Assembly: GCF_001514495.1 (NCBI RefSeq)
Contig: NZ_BCNM01000006.1
Span: forward strand, 186,001-250,000
DNA: 64,000 nt
DNA from: Paenibacillus pabuli NBRC 13638
GTDB lineage: Bacteria; Bacillota; Bacilli; Paenibacillales; Paenibacillaceae
Direction of reading: 5' to 3'
Shown here: in pieces, positions 8,389 to 16,788 of the stretch
How the letters are laid out: each line of letters begins with the position of its first letter
How positions within the stretch are numbered: the stretch's first letter is position 1
The notes under the pieces: model-generated
Databases searched by the model: none
The model's input: the letters and a program-made list of their open reading frames with translations, nothing else
Told to the model about the DNA's origin: nothing
Program-made: the position numbers and the translations under genes

Positions 8389-10263
8389 ATGGGTAAACGT
8401 TCTTTATGGAAGCTCACATTGCGGACTGCGGGGCTATCCCTGCTGAGTTCTGCGTTACTGGTTACTTCGCTTGGTCTTGGAGGTATCCCGGTCACGCAGG
8501 CTGCGGGTGCGCGTCAGATGGAATTTTTGGATCGTGGTGTAGTTGCAGTAAAGACAGGGGCGGGTGTGTTTGTCAGTTGGCGGCTTCTGGGTACGGAAGG
8601 GTCGAATGTGTCGTTTAATGTCTACCGGGATGGAACCAAGGTGAATGCATCGCCCATAACAAACAGCACCAATCTCCAGGATGCAAGCGGGACAAGCAGT
8701 TCCAAATACACGGTTCGAGCTGTACTCAGTGGAACGGAGCAAGCTGCTTCGGCAGCAGCGAACGTATGGGGCAATAATGATTTGACAGTGCCTCTAAGTG
8801 TACCCGCAGGCGGAACAACGCCGGATGGTGTAGCGTACACGTATAGTGCCAACGATGCGAGTGCAGGGGATCTGGACGGGGACGGCGAGTATGAATTGAT
8901 CGTGAAGTGGGACCCGTCGAACTCCAAGGATAACTCTCAAAGCGGCTACACGGGTGAAGTGTTTATCGATGCCTACAAGTTGAATGGAACCCGTCTATGG
9001 CGCATTAGTCTGGGTAAAAATATCCGTGCGGGTGCTCATTATACCCAATTCATGGTGTACGATCTGGACGGAGACGGGAAGGCTGAGGTGGCCATGAAAA
9101 CGGCAGATGGCACCAAGGATGGTACGGGTGTGATCATCGGCGATGCCAGCAAGGATTACCGTAATTCAAGTGGATATGTTCTGTCAGGACCGGAGTTCCT
9201 TACGATCTTCAATGGACAGACCGGCAAAACACTTTCCACCGTGAACTACGAACCGGCACGCGGCAATGTGTCCGATTGGGGAGACAACTACGGCAACCGG
9301 GTCGATCGATTCCTTGCAGCGATTGCGTATTTGGACGGGGAGCGGCCAAGTCTGGTCATGGCGCGTGGATACTACACCCGGACGGTGCTGGTGGCGTACA
9401 ACTGGCGGAATGGACAATTGACGAAACAATGGACGTTTGATTCCAATACATCAGGTCATTCCGGTTATGCCGGACAAGGTAATCATAATCTGAGTGTGGC
9501 AGACGTGGACGGCGATGGCAAAGATGAGATCGTATATGGCGCGATGGCGGTAGATGATAACGGCAAAGGACTCTACACGACAGGACTTCATCATGGGGAT
9601 GCCATGCATCTCAGTGATCTGGACCCGGATCGTGCGGGACTTGAAGTATTCCAGGTGCATGAGACAGCATCCAATGCCGGAGTGGAATTCCGTGATGCGC
9701 GTACAGGTCAGTTGATCTGGGGCATACCTACGACAAAAGATATTGGACGCGGCATGGCAGCCGATATCGATCCACGTTATAAGGGTGCCGAAGTGTGGGC
9801 AGATGGTGGTTTGTATACAGCCAAAGGACAGAAGATAGGGACAACCCTGCCTTCCTCCACGAATTTTGGCATCTGGTGGGACGGTGACCTGCTTCGCGAA
9901 TTGCTGGACAGCAACCGAATCGATAAATGGGATTATGCCAATAGCAAAACGGTTAATCTGTTAACTGCTTCCGGTGCTTCTTCCAATAATGGAACGAAAT
10001 CCACTCCGAATCTGCAGGCAGACCTGTTTGGAGATTGGAGAGAAGAAGTGGTATGGCGGACCAATGACAGCTCTGCCCTGCGCATCTATACGACAACCGC
10101 CGTTACGGACAAACGGATCTACACCCTGATGCATGATCCGGTATACCGTCTTGGCGTAGCTTGGCAAAATGTAGCCTATAACCAACCGCCGCATACTGGC
10201 TTTTATTTGGGAGAGGGCATGAGTACACCTCCCGTACCGAATATCCGGTATGCGGGCAAATAA
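8389..10263 (+). CDS. rhamnogalacturonan lyase, PL11 family
   Basis: Secreted polysaccharide lyase of 624 residues that cleaves the rhamnose-galacturonic acid backbone of pectin (YesW/YesX type). A signal peptide of about 38 residues ends near VTQAAGA. The mature part starts with MEFLDRGVVAVKTGAGVFVSWRLL, typical of PL11. Calcium-binding DxDGDG loops occur at about residues 164 (DLDGDGEYE), 225 (DLDGDGKAE) and 370 (DVDGDGKDE). It ends as a single-domain enzyme with no SLH or CBM module. GGGGAGG precedes the ATG. Endo or exo action cannot be decided from sequence. Confidence 0.92.
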   Translation: MGKRSLWKLTLRTAGLSLLSSALLVTSLGLGGIPVTQAAGARQMEFLDRGVVAVKTGAGVFVSWRLLGTEGSNVSFNVYRDGTKVNASPITNSTNLQDASGTSSSKYTVRAVLSGTEQAASAAANVWGNNDLTVPLSVPAGGTTPDGVAYTYSANDASAGDLDGDGEYELIVKWDPSNSKDNSQSGYTGEVFIDAYKLNGTRLWRISLGKNIRAGAHYTQFMVYDLDGDGKAEVAMKTADGTKDGTGVIIGDASKDYRNSSGYVLSGPEFLTIFNGQTGKTLSTVNYEPARGNVSDWGDNYGNRVDRFLAAIAYLDGERPSLVMARGYYTRTVLVAYNWRNGQLTKQWTFDSNTSGHSGYAGQGNHNLSVADVDGDGKDEIVYGAMAVDDNGKGLYTTGLHHGDAMHLSDLDPDRAGLEVFQVHETASNAGVEFRDARTGQLIWGIPTTKDIGRGMAADIDPRYKGAEVWADGGLYTAKGQKIGTTLPSSTNFGIWWDGDLLRELLDSNRIDKWDYANSKTVNLLTASGASSNNGTKSTPNLQADLFGDWREEVVWRTNDSSALRIYTTTAVTDKRIYTLMHDPVYRLGVAWQNVAYNQPPHTGFYLGEGMSTPPVPNIRYAGK

Positions 10264-10333
10264 GCAAGAAAGGGCATGAACTCATGCCAATCCTGAAATG
10301 AGTTACAGCGAATAAAACATACCGCTGACAAGG

Positions 10334-10368
10334 GAACAACGGACTTTGGTTCGTTGTTCTTCTTTCTC
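10334..10368 (+). terminator. rho-independent terminator
   Basis: GAACAACG (10334-10341) pairs with CGTTGTTC (10352-10359), followed by a T-rich TTCTTTCTC run. It ends the PL11 lyase transcript. Confidence 0.7.
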
Positions 10369-10409
10369 TGCCCCTTAAACAGAAAATCGGCAGAAAACGG
10401 AAAAAATGT

Positions 10410-10440
10410 TTGACAGTCATATGCACTGCCCTTATGATAC
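10410..10440 (+). promoter_or_regulatory. sigma-A promoter of the sulfate operon
   Basis: TTGACA and TATGAT with a 17-bp spacer, about 300 bp before the first gene. The long distance leaves room for the structured leader described at 10563-10673. Confidence 0.6.
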
Positions 10441-10562
10441 GTATATAACTTACTAAACAGGTAGGAATAATAAAAATGGCATTGCTTTAAATTCCGAAAG
10501 CAGTCATTTACAGTCACATGAGAGATTGTAACGTGAACAGAATAACGTTCTCACCGTATAGA

Positions 10563-10673
10563 CGGAGGAACACCGCAGCGCATCATTTCTGGATGAAGCA
10601 TACACGGCCTTTGGGCCGGCATGACTTTATGAGGGAGAAGTGCGCGGGGGTTCCTCCGTTTATTGTTTTTTTT
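10563..10673 (+). promoter_or_regulatory. structured 5' leader ending in a terminator-like stem
   Basis: CGGAGGAAC at 10563-10571 pairs perfectly with GTTCCTCCG at 10650-10658. An inner GCGCA/TGCGC pairing and two closed hairpins (TCAT..ATGA and GGCC..GGCC) lie between, and T-rich sequence (TTTATTGTTTTTTTT) follows. This is the shape of a multi-branched RNA closed by an intrinsic terminator, 70 bp before the sulfate-binding protein start. It does not match the S-box, T-box or TPP consensus as I know them. The role is inferred. Confidence 0.45.
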
Positions 10674-10741
10674 CGGTGCGTTCCATGCTGTTCAGCTTGC
10701 CTGAGGTAATCTTGCAGATCCATTCGGGGGGAGTGTTATCT

Positions 10742-11821
10742 ATGAAAAAGAGAATTCATAAGGGTATTCTGGTTGGTCTGGCATTGGTGTTAACAGGGGT
10801 ACTGGCGGCATGTGGATCGGACAGTGGTGGCAAGAATGCGGCAGGAACATCGGGGGGAACGGAAGGCGGCAAAGAAGGGGCAAAAGCGATTGAGCTGCTG
10901 AATGTATCCTATGATCCGACACGTGAACTCTATGAGCAATATAATAAGGCGTTTGCGGCGTATTGGCTGAAAGAGAAAGGTCAAGAAGTAACAGTTAAGC
11001 AGTCTCATGGCGGTTCAGGTAAACAAAGTCGTTCCGTTATTGATGGGCTGGACGCGGATGTGGTTACTCTGGCATTGGGATACGATATCGATGCTATTGA
11101 AGATAAAGGTCTAATCAATGCGGGCTGGCAGGATAAATACGAGCATAACAGCTCTCCGTATACATCAACGATTGTATTTTTGGTACGCAAAGGCAATCCG
11201 AAAGGCATTAAGGACTGGGATGATCTCATCAAGGGAGATACCCAGGTCATTACCCCGAATCCCAAGACGTCAGGCGGAGCACGCTGGAACTATTTGGCGG
11301 CATGGGGATATGCGCTCAAACATAACAACAATGATGAAGAGAAGGCCAAAGCTTTCGTTGCAGAATTGTTCAAACATGCGCCTGTCCTTGACTCCGGAGC
11401 ACGTGGAGCGACGACTACGTTTGTAGAGCGCGGTATTGGTGATGTACTGCTTGCGTGGGAGAATGAGGCTTTCTTATCGGTTAAAGAGCTGGGTCCGGAC
11501 AAATTCGATATTGTTGTACCTTCGGTCAGTATTTTGGCTGAACCACCAGTAGCAATCGTTGATAAAAATGCAGACAAAAAAGGCAGCCGCGATGTGGCGG
11601 ACGCCTATCTGAAATACCTGTACAGCGAAGAGGGGCAGACCATTGCTGCCGAGAACTATTACCGTCCAACCCTGGACAGCGTGAAGGAGAAGTTCAAGGA
11701 TCAGTTCCCGCAGCTTGAGCTGTTCACATTGAAGGATGTATTTGGCACATGGCGGGATACACAGGCCAAGCATTTCAATGACGGCGGGATCTTTGACCAG
11801 ATTTATGTTCCGGGCAGCTAA
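10742..11821 (+). CDS. sulfate ABC transporter substrate-binding protein
   Basis: Lipoprotein of 359 residues that captures sulfate or thiosulfate outside the membrane. The signal peptide ends in a lipobox LAAC at about residue 21. Family motifs are [36 protein letters not shown] and the C-terminal KYLYSEEGQ segment. The ATG follows GGGGGGAG; an upstream in-frame ATG at 10640 lies inside the leader structure and is rejected. First gene of a three-gene transport operon with two permeases. Confidence 0.92.
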   Translation: MKKRIHKGILVGLALVLTGVLAACGSDSGGKNAAGTSGGTEGGKEGAKAIELLNVSYDPTRELYEQYNKAFAAYWLKEKGQEVTVKQSHGGSGKQSRSVIDGLDADVVTLALGYDIDAIEDKGLINAGWQDKYEHNSSPYTSTIVFLVRKGNPKGIKDWDDLIKGDTQVITPNPKTSGGARWNYLAAWGYALKHNNNDEEKAKAFVAELFKHAPVLDSGARGATTTFVERGIGDVLLAWENEAFLSVKELGPDKFDIVVPSVSILAEPPVAIVDKNADKKGSRDVADAYLKYLYSEEGQTIAAENYYRPTLDSVKEKFKDQFPQLELFTLKDVFGTWRDTQAKHFNDGGIFDQIYVPGS

Positions 11822-11903
11822 TGCCTTGGATGTCGATGTTGTTGCGTGATCATGTGAACGGCCAACCAGTCCTACCGACTGAAGGCAGAGAGGATGAACG
11901 TCC

Positions 11904-12740
11904 ATGAGCAAGGTGATGGCGGCCCGGAGTCGCACACTGCCGGGATTCGGATTAACGATGGGTTACAGTGTGCTCTACCTGAGCCTGGTTGTACTTATTC
12001 CACTAGCAGCGCTCTTGTTTAACTCCACAGGGTTGACCTGGTCCACACTGATTGAGGTGGCGACGAATCCCCGAGTACTGGCTTCTTTCCGGGTGAGTTT
12101 TCTGACTGCAGGTGCAGCGGCTCTGATTGATCTGGTCCTCGGGCTGCTTCTGGCTTGGGTACTCGTCCGGTATGAGTTCCCGGGGAAACGGCTGTTTGAT
12201 GCCGTCATTGATCTGCCTTTTGCTTTACCGACGGCAGTGGCGGGGGTTGCCTTAACGGCGCTGTATGCCGGAAATGGCTGGATTGGGCAGTTGGTGGAAC
12301 CTTTGGGCATTAAGCTGGCCTATTCACAGGCAGGCATTACGCTCGCGCTGATGTTTATCGGGATTCCGTTTGTGGTGCGTACGGTGCAGCCTGTTTTGCA
12401 GGAGCTTGAGGCAGAGGTGGAGGAAGCCGCAGCTACGCTCGGAGCGGGAAGATGGCGGATATTCCGTAAGATCCTGCTTCCGGATCTGATCCCGCCGCTG
12501 CTGACCGGCTTTGCGTTAGCCTTTGCCCGAGGCATAGGTGAATATGGCTCCGTGGTATTTATCTCAGGCAATATGCCGATGAAAACGGAGATTGCGCCCC
12601 TGCTGATCATGGCGAAGCTGGAGCAGTTCGATTATGCGGGAGCTACGGCCGTAGCCTTGCTGCTGCTGCTGGTCTCCTTTGTCCTGCTCTTGATTATTAA
12701 TTCACTTCAACGCTGGAGCCGTAAGGCAGGCAGAGCTTAG
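11904..12740 (+). CDS. cysT: sulfate ABC transporter permease, CysT type
   Basis: Inner-membrane permease of 278 residues with about six membrane spans. The EAA loop that docks the ATPase is visible as EEAAATLGAGRWRIFRKILLP near residue 175, followed by ARGIGEYGSVVFISGN, a signature of CysT/CysU. GAGGATG precedes the start. It lies 82 bp after the binding protein and 40 bp before the second permease. Confidence 0.9.
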   Translation: MSKVMAARSRTLPGFGLTMGYSVLYLSLVVLIPLAALLFNSTGLTWSTLIEVATNPRVLASFRVSFLTAGAAALIDLVLGLLLAWVLVRYEFPGKRLFDAVIDLPFALPTAVAGVALTALYAGNGWIGQLVEPLGIKLAYSQAGITLALMFIGIPFVVRTVQPVLQELEAEVEEAAATLGAGRWRIFRKILLPDLIPPLLTGFALAFARGIGEYGSVVFISGNMPMKTEIAPLLIMAKLEQFDYAGATAVALLLLLVSFVLLLIINSLQRWSRKAGRA

Positions 12741-12780
12741 TGAGCAGTGAACCAACCTAAACCAAAAGGAGGTATAGAAT

Positions 12781-13656
12781 ATGGCGGGTTCCGTTCCATT
12801 GACGCCTGCTTCCCGTGTGCGAACCGGGCCGGGGCCAAACCGTGCAACCACGGAAGCACCATGGGTTAAATGGTTGTTGATCGGATTGGCAAGTCTGGTG
12901 CTGCTCTGGCTGCTCATCTTACCGCTGGTGATCGTGCTGATGGAGGCGTTAAAGCAAGGCTGGGGTGTCTACATTGCTGCGCTTACCGAGCCAGACGCGA
13001 TGTCGGCATTGAAACTTACACTGCTGGTTGCCGGGATTACCGTACCGCTCAATACGATATTCGGTGTGGCGGCTGCATGGGTCATTACCAAATTCCAATT
13101 CAGGGGCAAAGGACTTATGATCACCCTGATTGATCTTCCTTTTTCGATCTCGCCTGTCGTGGGCGGGTTGATCTTTGTCCTGGTCTTTGGTTCGAATGGG
13201 TGGTTTGGACCGTGGCTGGCCGACCATGATATCAAAATTATTTTTGCGCTGCCCGGCATTGTCATCGCAACATTGTTCATTACGTTTCCCTTCGTTGCCA
13301 GAGAACTGATTCCGTTGATGGAGGATCAGGGCACGAGGGAAGAAGAAGCGGCGGTTACACTGGGGGCGTCCGGGTGGCGGATCTTCTGGAACGTGACACT
13401 GCCCAACATTAAGTGGGGTCTGCTGTATGGCATTATTCTGTGTAATGCGCGGGCGATGGGTGAGTTCGGCGCCGTGTCTGTTGTATCAGGACATATTCGC
13501 GGGGAGACTAACACCTTGCCGCTGCATGTCGAGATTCTGTATAACGAGTACCAGTTCTCGGCATCATTTGCTGTCGCTTCCCTATTGCTGATCCTGGCTT
13601 TAGCTACCCTGCTGCTTAAGAGCTGGCTGGGGCATAAAACAATTTCCGAAAAGTGA
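12781..13656 (+). CDS. cysW: sulfate ABC transporter permease, CysW type
   Basis: Second permease of 291 residues, also about six spans. The EAA loop reads EEEAAVTLGASGWRIFWNVTLP, followed by NARAMGEFGAVSVVSGHIRGETNTLPL, diagnostic of CysW. AAAGGAGGT precedes the ATG. Together with CysT it forms the channel. No ATP-binding CysA gene follows in this window, so the ATPase must be encoded elsewhere or shared. Confidence 0.92.
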   Translation: MAGSVPLTPASRVRTGPGPNRATTEAPWVKWLLIGLASLVLLWLLILPLVIVLMEALKQGWGVYIAALTEPDAMSALKLTLLVAGITVPLNTIFGVAAAWVITKFQFRGKGLMITLIDLPFSISPVVGGLIFVLVFGSNGWFGPWLADHDIKIIFALPGIVIATLFITFPFVARELIPLMEDQGTREEEAAVTLGASGWRIFWNVTLPNIKWGLLYGIILCNARAMGEFGAVSVVSGHIRGETNTLPLHVEILYNEYQFSASFAVASLLLILALATLLLKSWLGHKTISEK

Positions 13657-13747
13657 TGTAGCGCTGTGAAGTCCATGCGTAATCTATTTGTTTTGGTAAA
13701 CGTTTGGAATAAAAACGGATTTGGTCTCATAATCATAAAAATTCGGA

Positions 13748-13776
13748 TTGACAGCTACTGGAAGCCCTGCTAATGT
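13748..13776 (+). promoter_or_regulatory. probable promoter before yezD
   Basis: TTGACA at 13748-13753 and TAATGT at 13771-13776 with a 17-bp spacer, followed by a TATAAA. It would allow yezD expression separate from the permease genes. Confidence 0.4.
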
Positions 13777-13882
13777 ATAAACCAAGTATATAGGTTGGAT
13801 AAGAATGAATTATAAGTCGGGTTGGATGACAGCACACTTAAGAAATATAGCGGGCAGCAGCCCGAGAAGAGGAGGCGGCTCT

Positions 13883-14122
13883 ATGGCTAAGCCGTTAAAA
13901 GTGGATGAGGTATGGATGGACCGCATTGCCGGACAGCTGAATGACATGGAGTTTGGCTCGCTGCACATCGTTGTACACGAAGGTCAGATTGTACAGATGG
14001 AGCGGACCGAACGCAAGCGTTTTGAAAATACGCCCTCCGGCAGCGCCTCCAAATCCGGCAGCACTGCACGAAGCAGCTCACCCCGCTCGTTGCGCTCATC
14101 GAATGCAAGCGCGAAGGGATAG
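13883..14122 (+). CDS. yezD: YezD family small protein (DUF2292)
   Basis: Small cytoplasmic protein of 79 residues. The family core is residues about 8-45 (DRIAGQLNDMEFGSLHIVVHEGQIVQMERTERKRF). The tail is Ser/Lys/Arg-rich and looks disordered. YezD-type proteins are frequently found beside assimilatory sulfur genes, which fits the position after the sulfate transporter; the biochemical role is unknown. The ATG after GAGGAGGCGG was preferred to an ATG 26 codons upstream. Confidence 0.8.
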   Translation: MAKPLKVDEVWMDRIAGQLNDMEFGSLHIVVHEGQIVQMERTERKRFENTPSGSASKSGSTARSSSPRSLRSSNASAKG

Positions 14123-14185
14123 GCTTAATGTAATGTTATAAAATTAGAATCGAAGTATGCAACATGCTGAAAGAAGTAAGAAATC

Positions 14186-14224
14186 AAAAAAAGAGAAGCC
14201 GACGATTCGAGGCTTCTCTTTTTT
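14186..14224 (+). terminator. rho-independent terminator (bidirectional)
   Basis: AAGAGAAGCC pairs with GGCTTCTCTT around GACGATTCGA; there is an A run before and a T run after. It can serve yezD on the plus strand and the facing minus-strand membrane protein gene. Confidence 0.85.
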
Positions 14225-14276
14225 GGTGTTGAATGAAACTGGAGAGTGATTCATCCGTCCAACCGAGTTAAAAAGT

Positions 14277-15194
14277 TCACTTTTCGGAGATGGCTCCGGG
14301 TGTGCGTGGTTTATGGAGATTCAGCTCCATGTCCGAGTTCTCATTGGCGTATGTATCTGTACTTATATTCAAATCGTCATCAGAATCGGTGTGTCCCGCA
14401 TAGGGACGATCACTGCGAGAAGGGCTTCCTGTCAGGCCGAAACCGGAGAGGAACAGAATGAGCTGCAATCCGAGCGCATAGGGAGCAGCAGCGAGTCCAA
14501 TCAGATGCAAAAGGCCGCACAATGCAATCAGCAAGGATAACGCTTTGGAAACTGTTCCTTCTGTATCCTTTCTTGGGCTGGCCCAGAGCAGATAACCATA
14601 GAGTATGGTAATCATCAGGGAAACGAAGCGAATCCAGGGCAAGGCTGCCTGCCAGGAATCGATGGAAACCTCGAGAAGACGCTGACGGAATATCAGATCG
14701 ATCGTGAGAACCGACACCGCAAACAGCGCAGCGGGTTCAGCGGCAGGCCGGATGATTTTCCAAACGGCTTTTCCCCAATGATCGGGCTGTGTATCCCGGC
14801 TGAGTTCATCGGATAATGCTGTACTCTCACGTTCCAAAGCCCTGTGCATCAGAGCGAGTCTGGCCGGATCATGATCCTGAACACAGTCGCGGATCTGATC
14901 CTGAAGCTGAGAGGATAGGCAGGCTGCGGACTTACAGGCCAGAATGCCCGTTAACCATTCATGATGTTCATGTTCCGAAAGTTTATATTTCCGATTTTTG
15001 ATGTCGGCAAGTTGTCCCAGAAGTGGTGTACTTATGTATAATGTATCTCGTATTCTCCGCATTCGCCGGTCACGGCTGCGGCGAACTTCAGTGGCAGACC
15101 ATATGTATATGCCCAGAAGCACAGCCATTACCCCGAACAACACAGCATCAGAGCCTGGTCGTGATGTGACATCATCTATCCAGTGTTGAAGCAC
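14277..15194 (-). CDS. hypothetical membrane protein
   Basis: Protein of 305 residues with no family I can name. A hydrophobic segment at about residues 16-33 is followed by a basic, helical cytoplasmic stretch to about 150, then about four further hydrophobic segments (AALFAVSVLTIDLIF, IRFVSLMITILYGYLLW, LSLLIALCGLLHLIGL, LGLQLILFLSGFGL) and a polar Asp/Ser/Asn-rich tail. A cytoplasmic helical domain between spans suggests a complex partner or sensor, not a transporter. AAAGGAGGAACAC before the ATG is a strong start signal. Confidence 0.7.
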   Translation of the reverse strand: MLQHWIDDVTSRPGSDAVLFGVMAVLLGIYIWSATEVRRSRDRRMRRIRDTLYISTPLLGQLADIKNRKYKLSEHEHHEWLTGILACKSAACLSSQLQDQIRDCVQDHDPARLALMHRALERESTALSDELSRDTQPDHWGKAVWKIIRPAAEPAALFAVSVLTIDLIFRQRLLEVSIDSWQAALPWIRFVSLMITILYGYLLWASPRKDTEGTVSKALSLLIALCGLLHLIGLAAAPYALGLQLILFLSGFGLTGSPSRSDRPYAGHTDSDDDLNISTDTYANENSDMELNLHKPRTPGAISEK

Positions 15195-15310
15195 ATGTGT
15201 TCCTCCTTTGCATGAACTTGGTGTATCATGAAATACGAATCAGTTCAGCTTCTCTCAACTATTACACAGGAAGTACGTGAATTCAAGCAGGAACAGAAGG
15301 AGAATGATCC

Positions 15311-15736
15311 ATGGACCGAGTCAACGTTGAACACATACCGCCCTCAGCAGCAGAGTACCTTGCGTTACGGAAGATCGCAGGTCTCAGTGCGATGAGCAAG
15401 GAGGGGGCGGAGATTGGACTGCCGAATAGTCTTTTTGCTGTATGTCTGCGTGAAGAAAATGAAATTGTAGGTATGGGCCGGGTCATCGGAGACGGCGGTT
15501 GTTTCTTTCAGGTGGTGGATATCGCTGTACACCCTGACCAGCAGGGCAGAGGATATGGCAAATTGATCATGAGTGAGATCATGAATTATTTGCGTGAACA
15601 TGTGCCTGCTCGCGGTCTGGTCAGTCTGCTGGCAGATGTTCCTGCGGATCGTTTGTATGCTCAATTTGGCTTTGCCTACACCAGTCCGAAATCGGAAGGC
15701 ATGTGGTGGAGGCAAGAGGAAGATGGAACGGAATAA
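15311..15736 (+). CDS. GNAT family N-acetyltransferase
   Basis: Single-domain acetyl-CoA-dependent acetyltransferase of 141 residues. The acetyl-CoA pyrophosphate loop (motif A, Q/RxxGxG/A) is VHPDQQGRGYGKLIM at about residues 75-89, after the VVDIAV strand; the C-terminal YAQFGFAYT motif B is also present. AAGGAGAATGATCC precedes the ATG. Substrate unknown; the family acetylates small amines or peptide N-termini. Confidence 0.85.
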   Translation: MDRVNVEHIPPSAAEYLALRKIAGLSAMSKEGAEIGLPNSLFAVCLREENEIVGMGRVIGDGGCFFQVVDIAVHPDQQGRGYGKLIMSEIMNYLREHVPARGLVSLLADVPADRLYAQFGFAYTSPKSEGMWWRQEEDGTE

Positions 15737-15815
15737 AACAGCGGGCTGGAAAATGAAGAATGAATAAGGGACTATGAAGAGATTCCGTTTCTTCTTAATT
15801 AGGAGGTCACTGTAG

Positions 15816-15837
15816 AGCCGCATATTGCGGCTTTTTT
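15816..15837 (+). terminator. rho-independent terminator
   Basis: AGCCGCA-TAT-TGCGGCT followed by TTTTTT, about 80 bp after the acetyltransferase gene. Confidence 0.8.
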
Positions 15838-15999
15838 CATGTGGATTAAAAGGACTGGAAAAGTTTTCTCACAATGGTTTACAAGTGTACACAGACGGTT
15901 TAAGATGGCGTGAGCCGTTTAAGGTATATAACAATGGGATTAAGTATTAAAATAACGGTAAGTTGACAAGATGATATTTACTGAAAAGAGGGATTTAAT

Positions 16000-16632
16000 A
16001 TGAAAGTTGCCATTTTTGGAGCAACCGGAGCGATTGGAAAGACGATACTGTGGGAGTTAATGGACCGTGGTCATGAGGTAACGGCGATTGTTCGTGATCC
16101 CTCGAAGGTTGAGATGGATCATGAGCGTTTGCGTGTGGTACAGGGGGATTTGCTTAACCCGGACCAGGTTGCCGATTTTACAGCCGGACAAGAAGCTGTT
16201 GTGAGTGCCTATGGACCGAAGTTTGGCGCGGAGGAAGAGATATTGGAAGTTACACGTTCATTAATCGAGGGTGTTCGCCGTGCAAAAGCAGGACGTTTGG
16301 TTGTCGTTGGCGGAGCAGGAAGCTTGCTTACGGATTCTGGAGAAATGCTGATGGACACACCTGGATTCCCTGAGGAAGTCAAGCCACTGGCGAAGGCACA
16401 TGTTGATGCGTATAACCTGATAGAGGCATCGGATATTAACTGGACCTACATGAGTCCTGCGGCTACGATCACAACAGGAAGACGGACAGGCCTATTCCGG
16501 GTTGGCATGAATCGTGTGATCACCGATGATCTGGGTGAAAGTTCGATTTCCGTTGGCGATTTTGCAGCGGCTTTGGTGGATGAGCTGGATGATCCGCAAT
16601 TTATTCAATCCCGGTTTACGGTGGGTTACTAA
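16000..16632 (+). CDS. NAD(P)-binding oxidoreductase, atypical SDR (YwnB-like)
   Basis: Rossmann-fold protein of 210 residues. The dinucleotide loop is GATGAIGKT at residues about 7-15, followed by a VVQGDLLNPDQ acidic turn and a VVVGGAGSLL strand. It lacks the YxxxK pair of classical SDRs, as in NmrA/YwnB-type flavin reductase-like proteins, so a redox-sensing or reductase role is possible but unproven. An AAAGAGGGA ribosome site and a nearby TTGACA suggest it is transcribed alone. Confidence 0.8.
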   Translation: MKVAIFGATGAIGKTILWELMDRGHEVTAIVRDPSKVEMDHERLRVVQGDLLNPDQVADFTAGQEAVVSAYGPKFGAEEEILEVTRSLIEGVRRAKAGRLVVVGGAGSLLTDSGEMLMDTPGFPEEVKPLAKAHVDAYNLIEASDINWTYMSPAATITTGRRTGLFRVGMNRVITDDLGESSISVGDFAAALVDELDDPQFIQSRFTVGY

Positions 16633-16788
16633 GAGCTATTTATCCGGATCTGATAGGCAAGAAGGAGAAACGGACCGGTAAACGGAACTGGATTCTGAGT
16701 AGAGGGTCTGGAGAAGTGAAAGCACAGTAGTTCAGGTACACTAGGGATGAAATATTTCTAAAGGGTTGTCACCGGGGAGGGATGAACG

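Noticed and set aside
10563..10673. T-box leader for cysteine
   Set aside because: GGAGGAACACCGC only loosely resembles the T-box sequence, and no Stem I or specifier loop is visible upstream.
10518..10709. 63-codon frame in the sulfate operon leader
   Set aside because: It runs through the branched leader and terminator stem and lacks a ribosome site.
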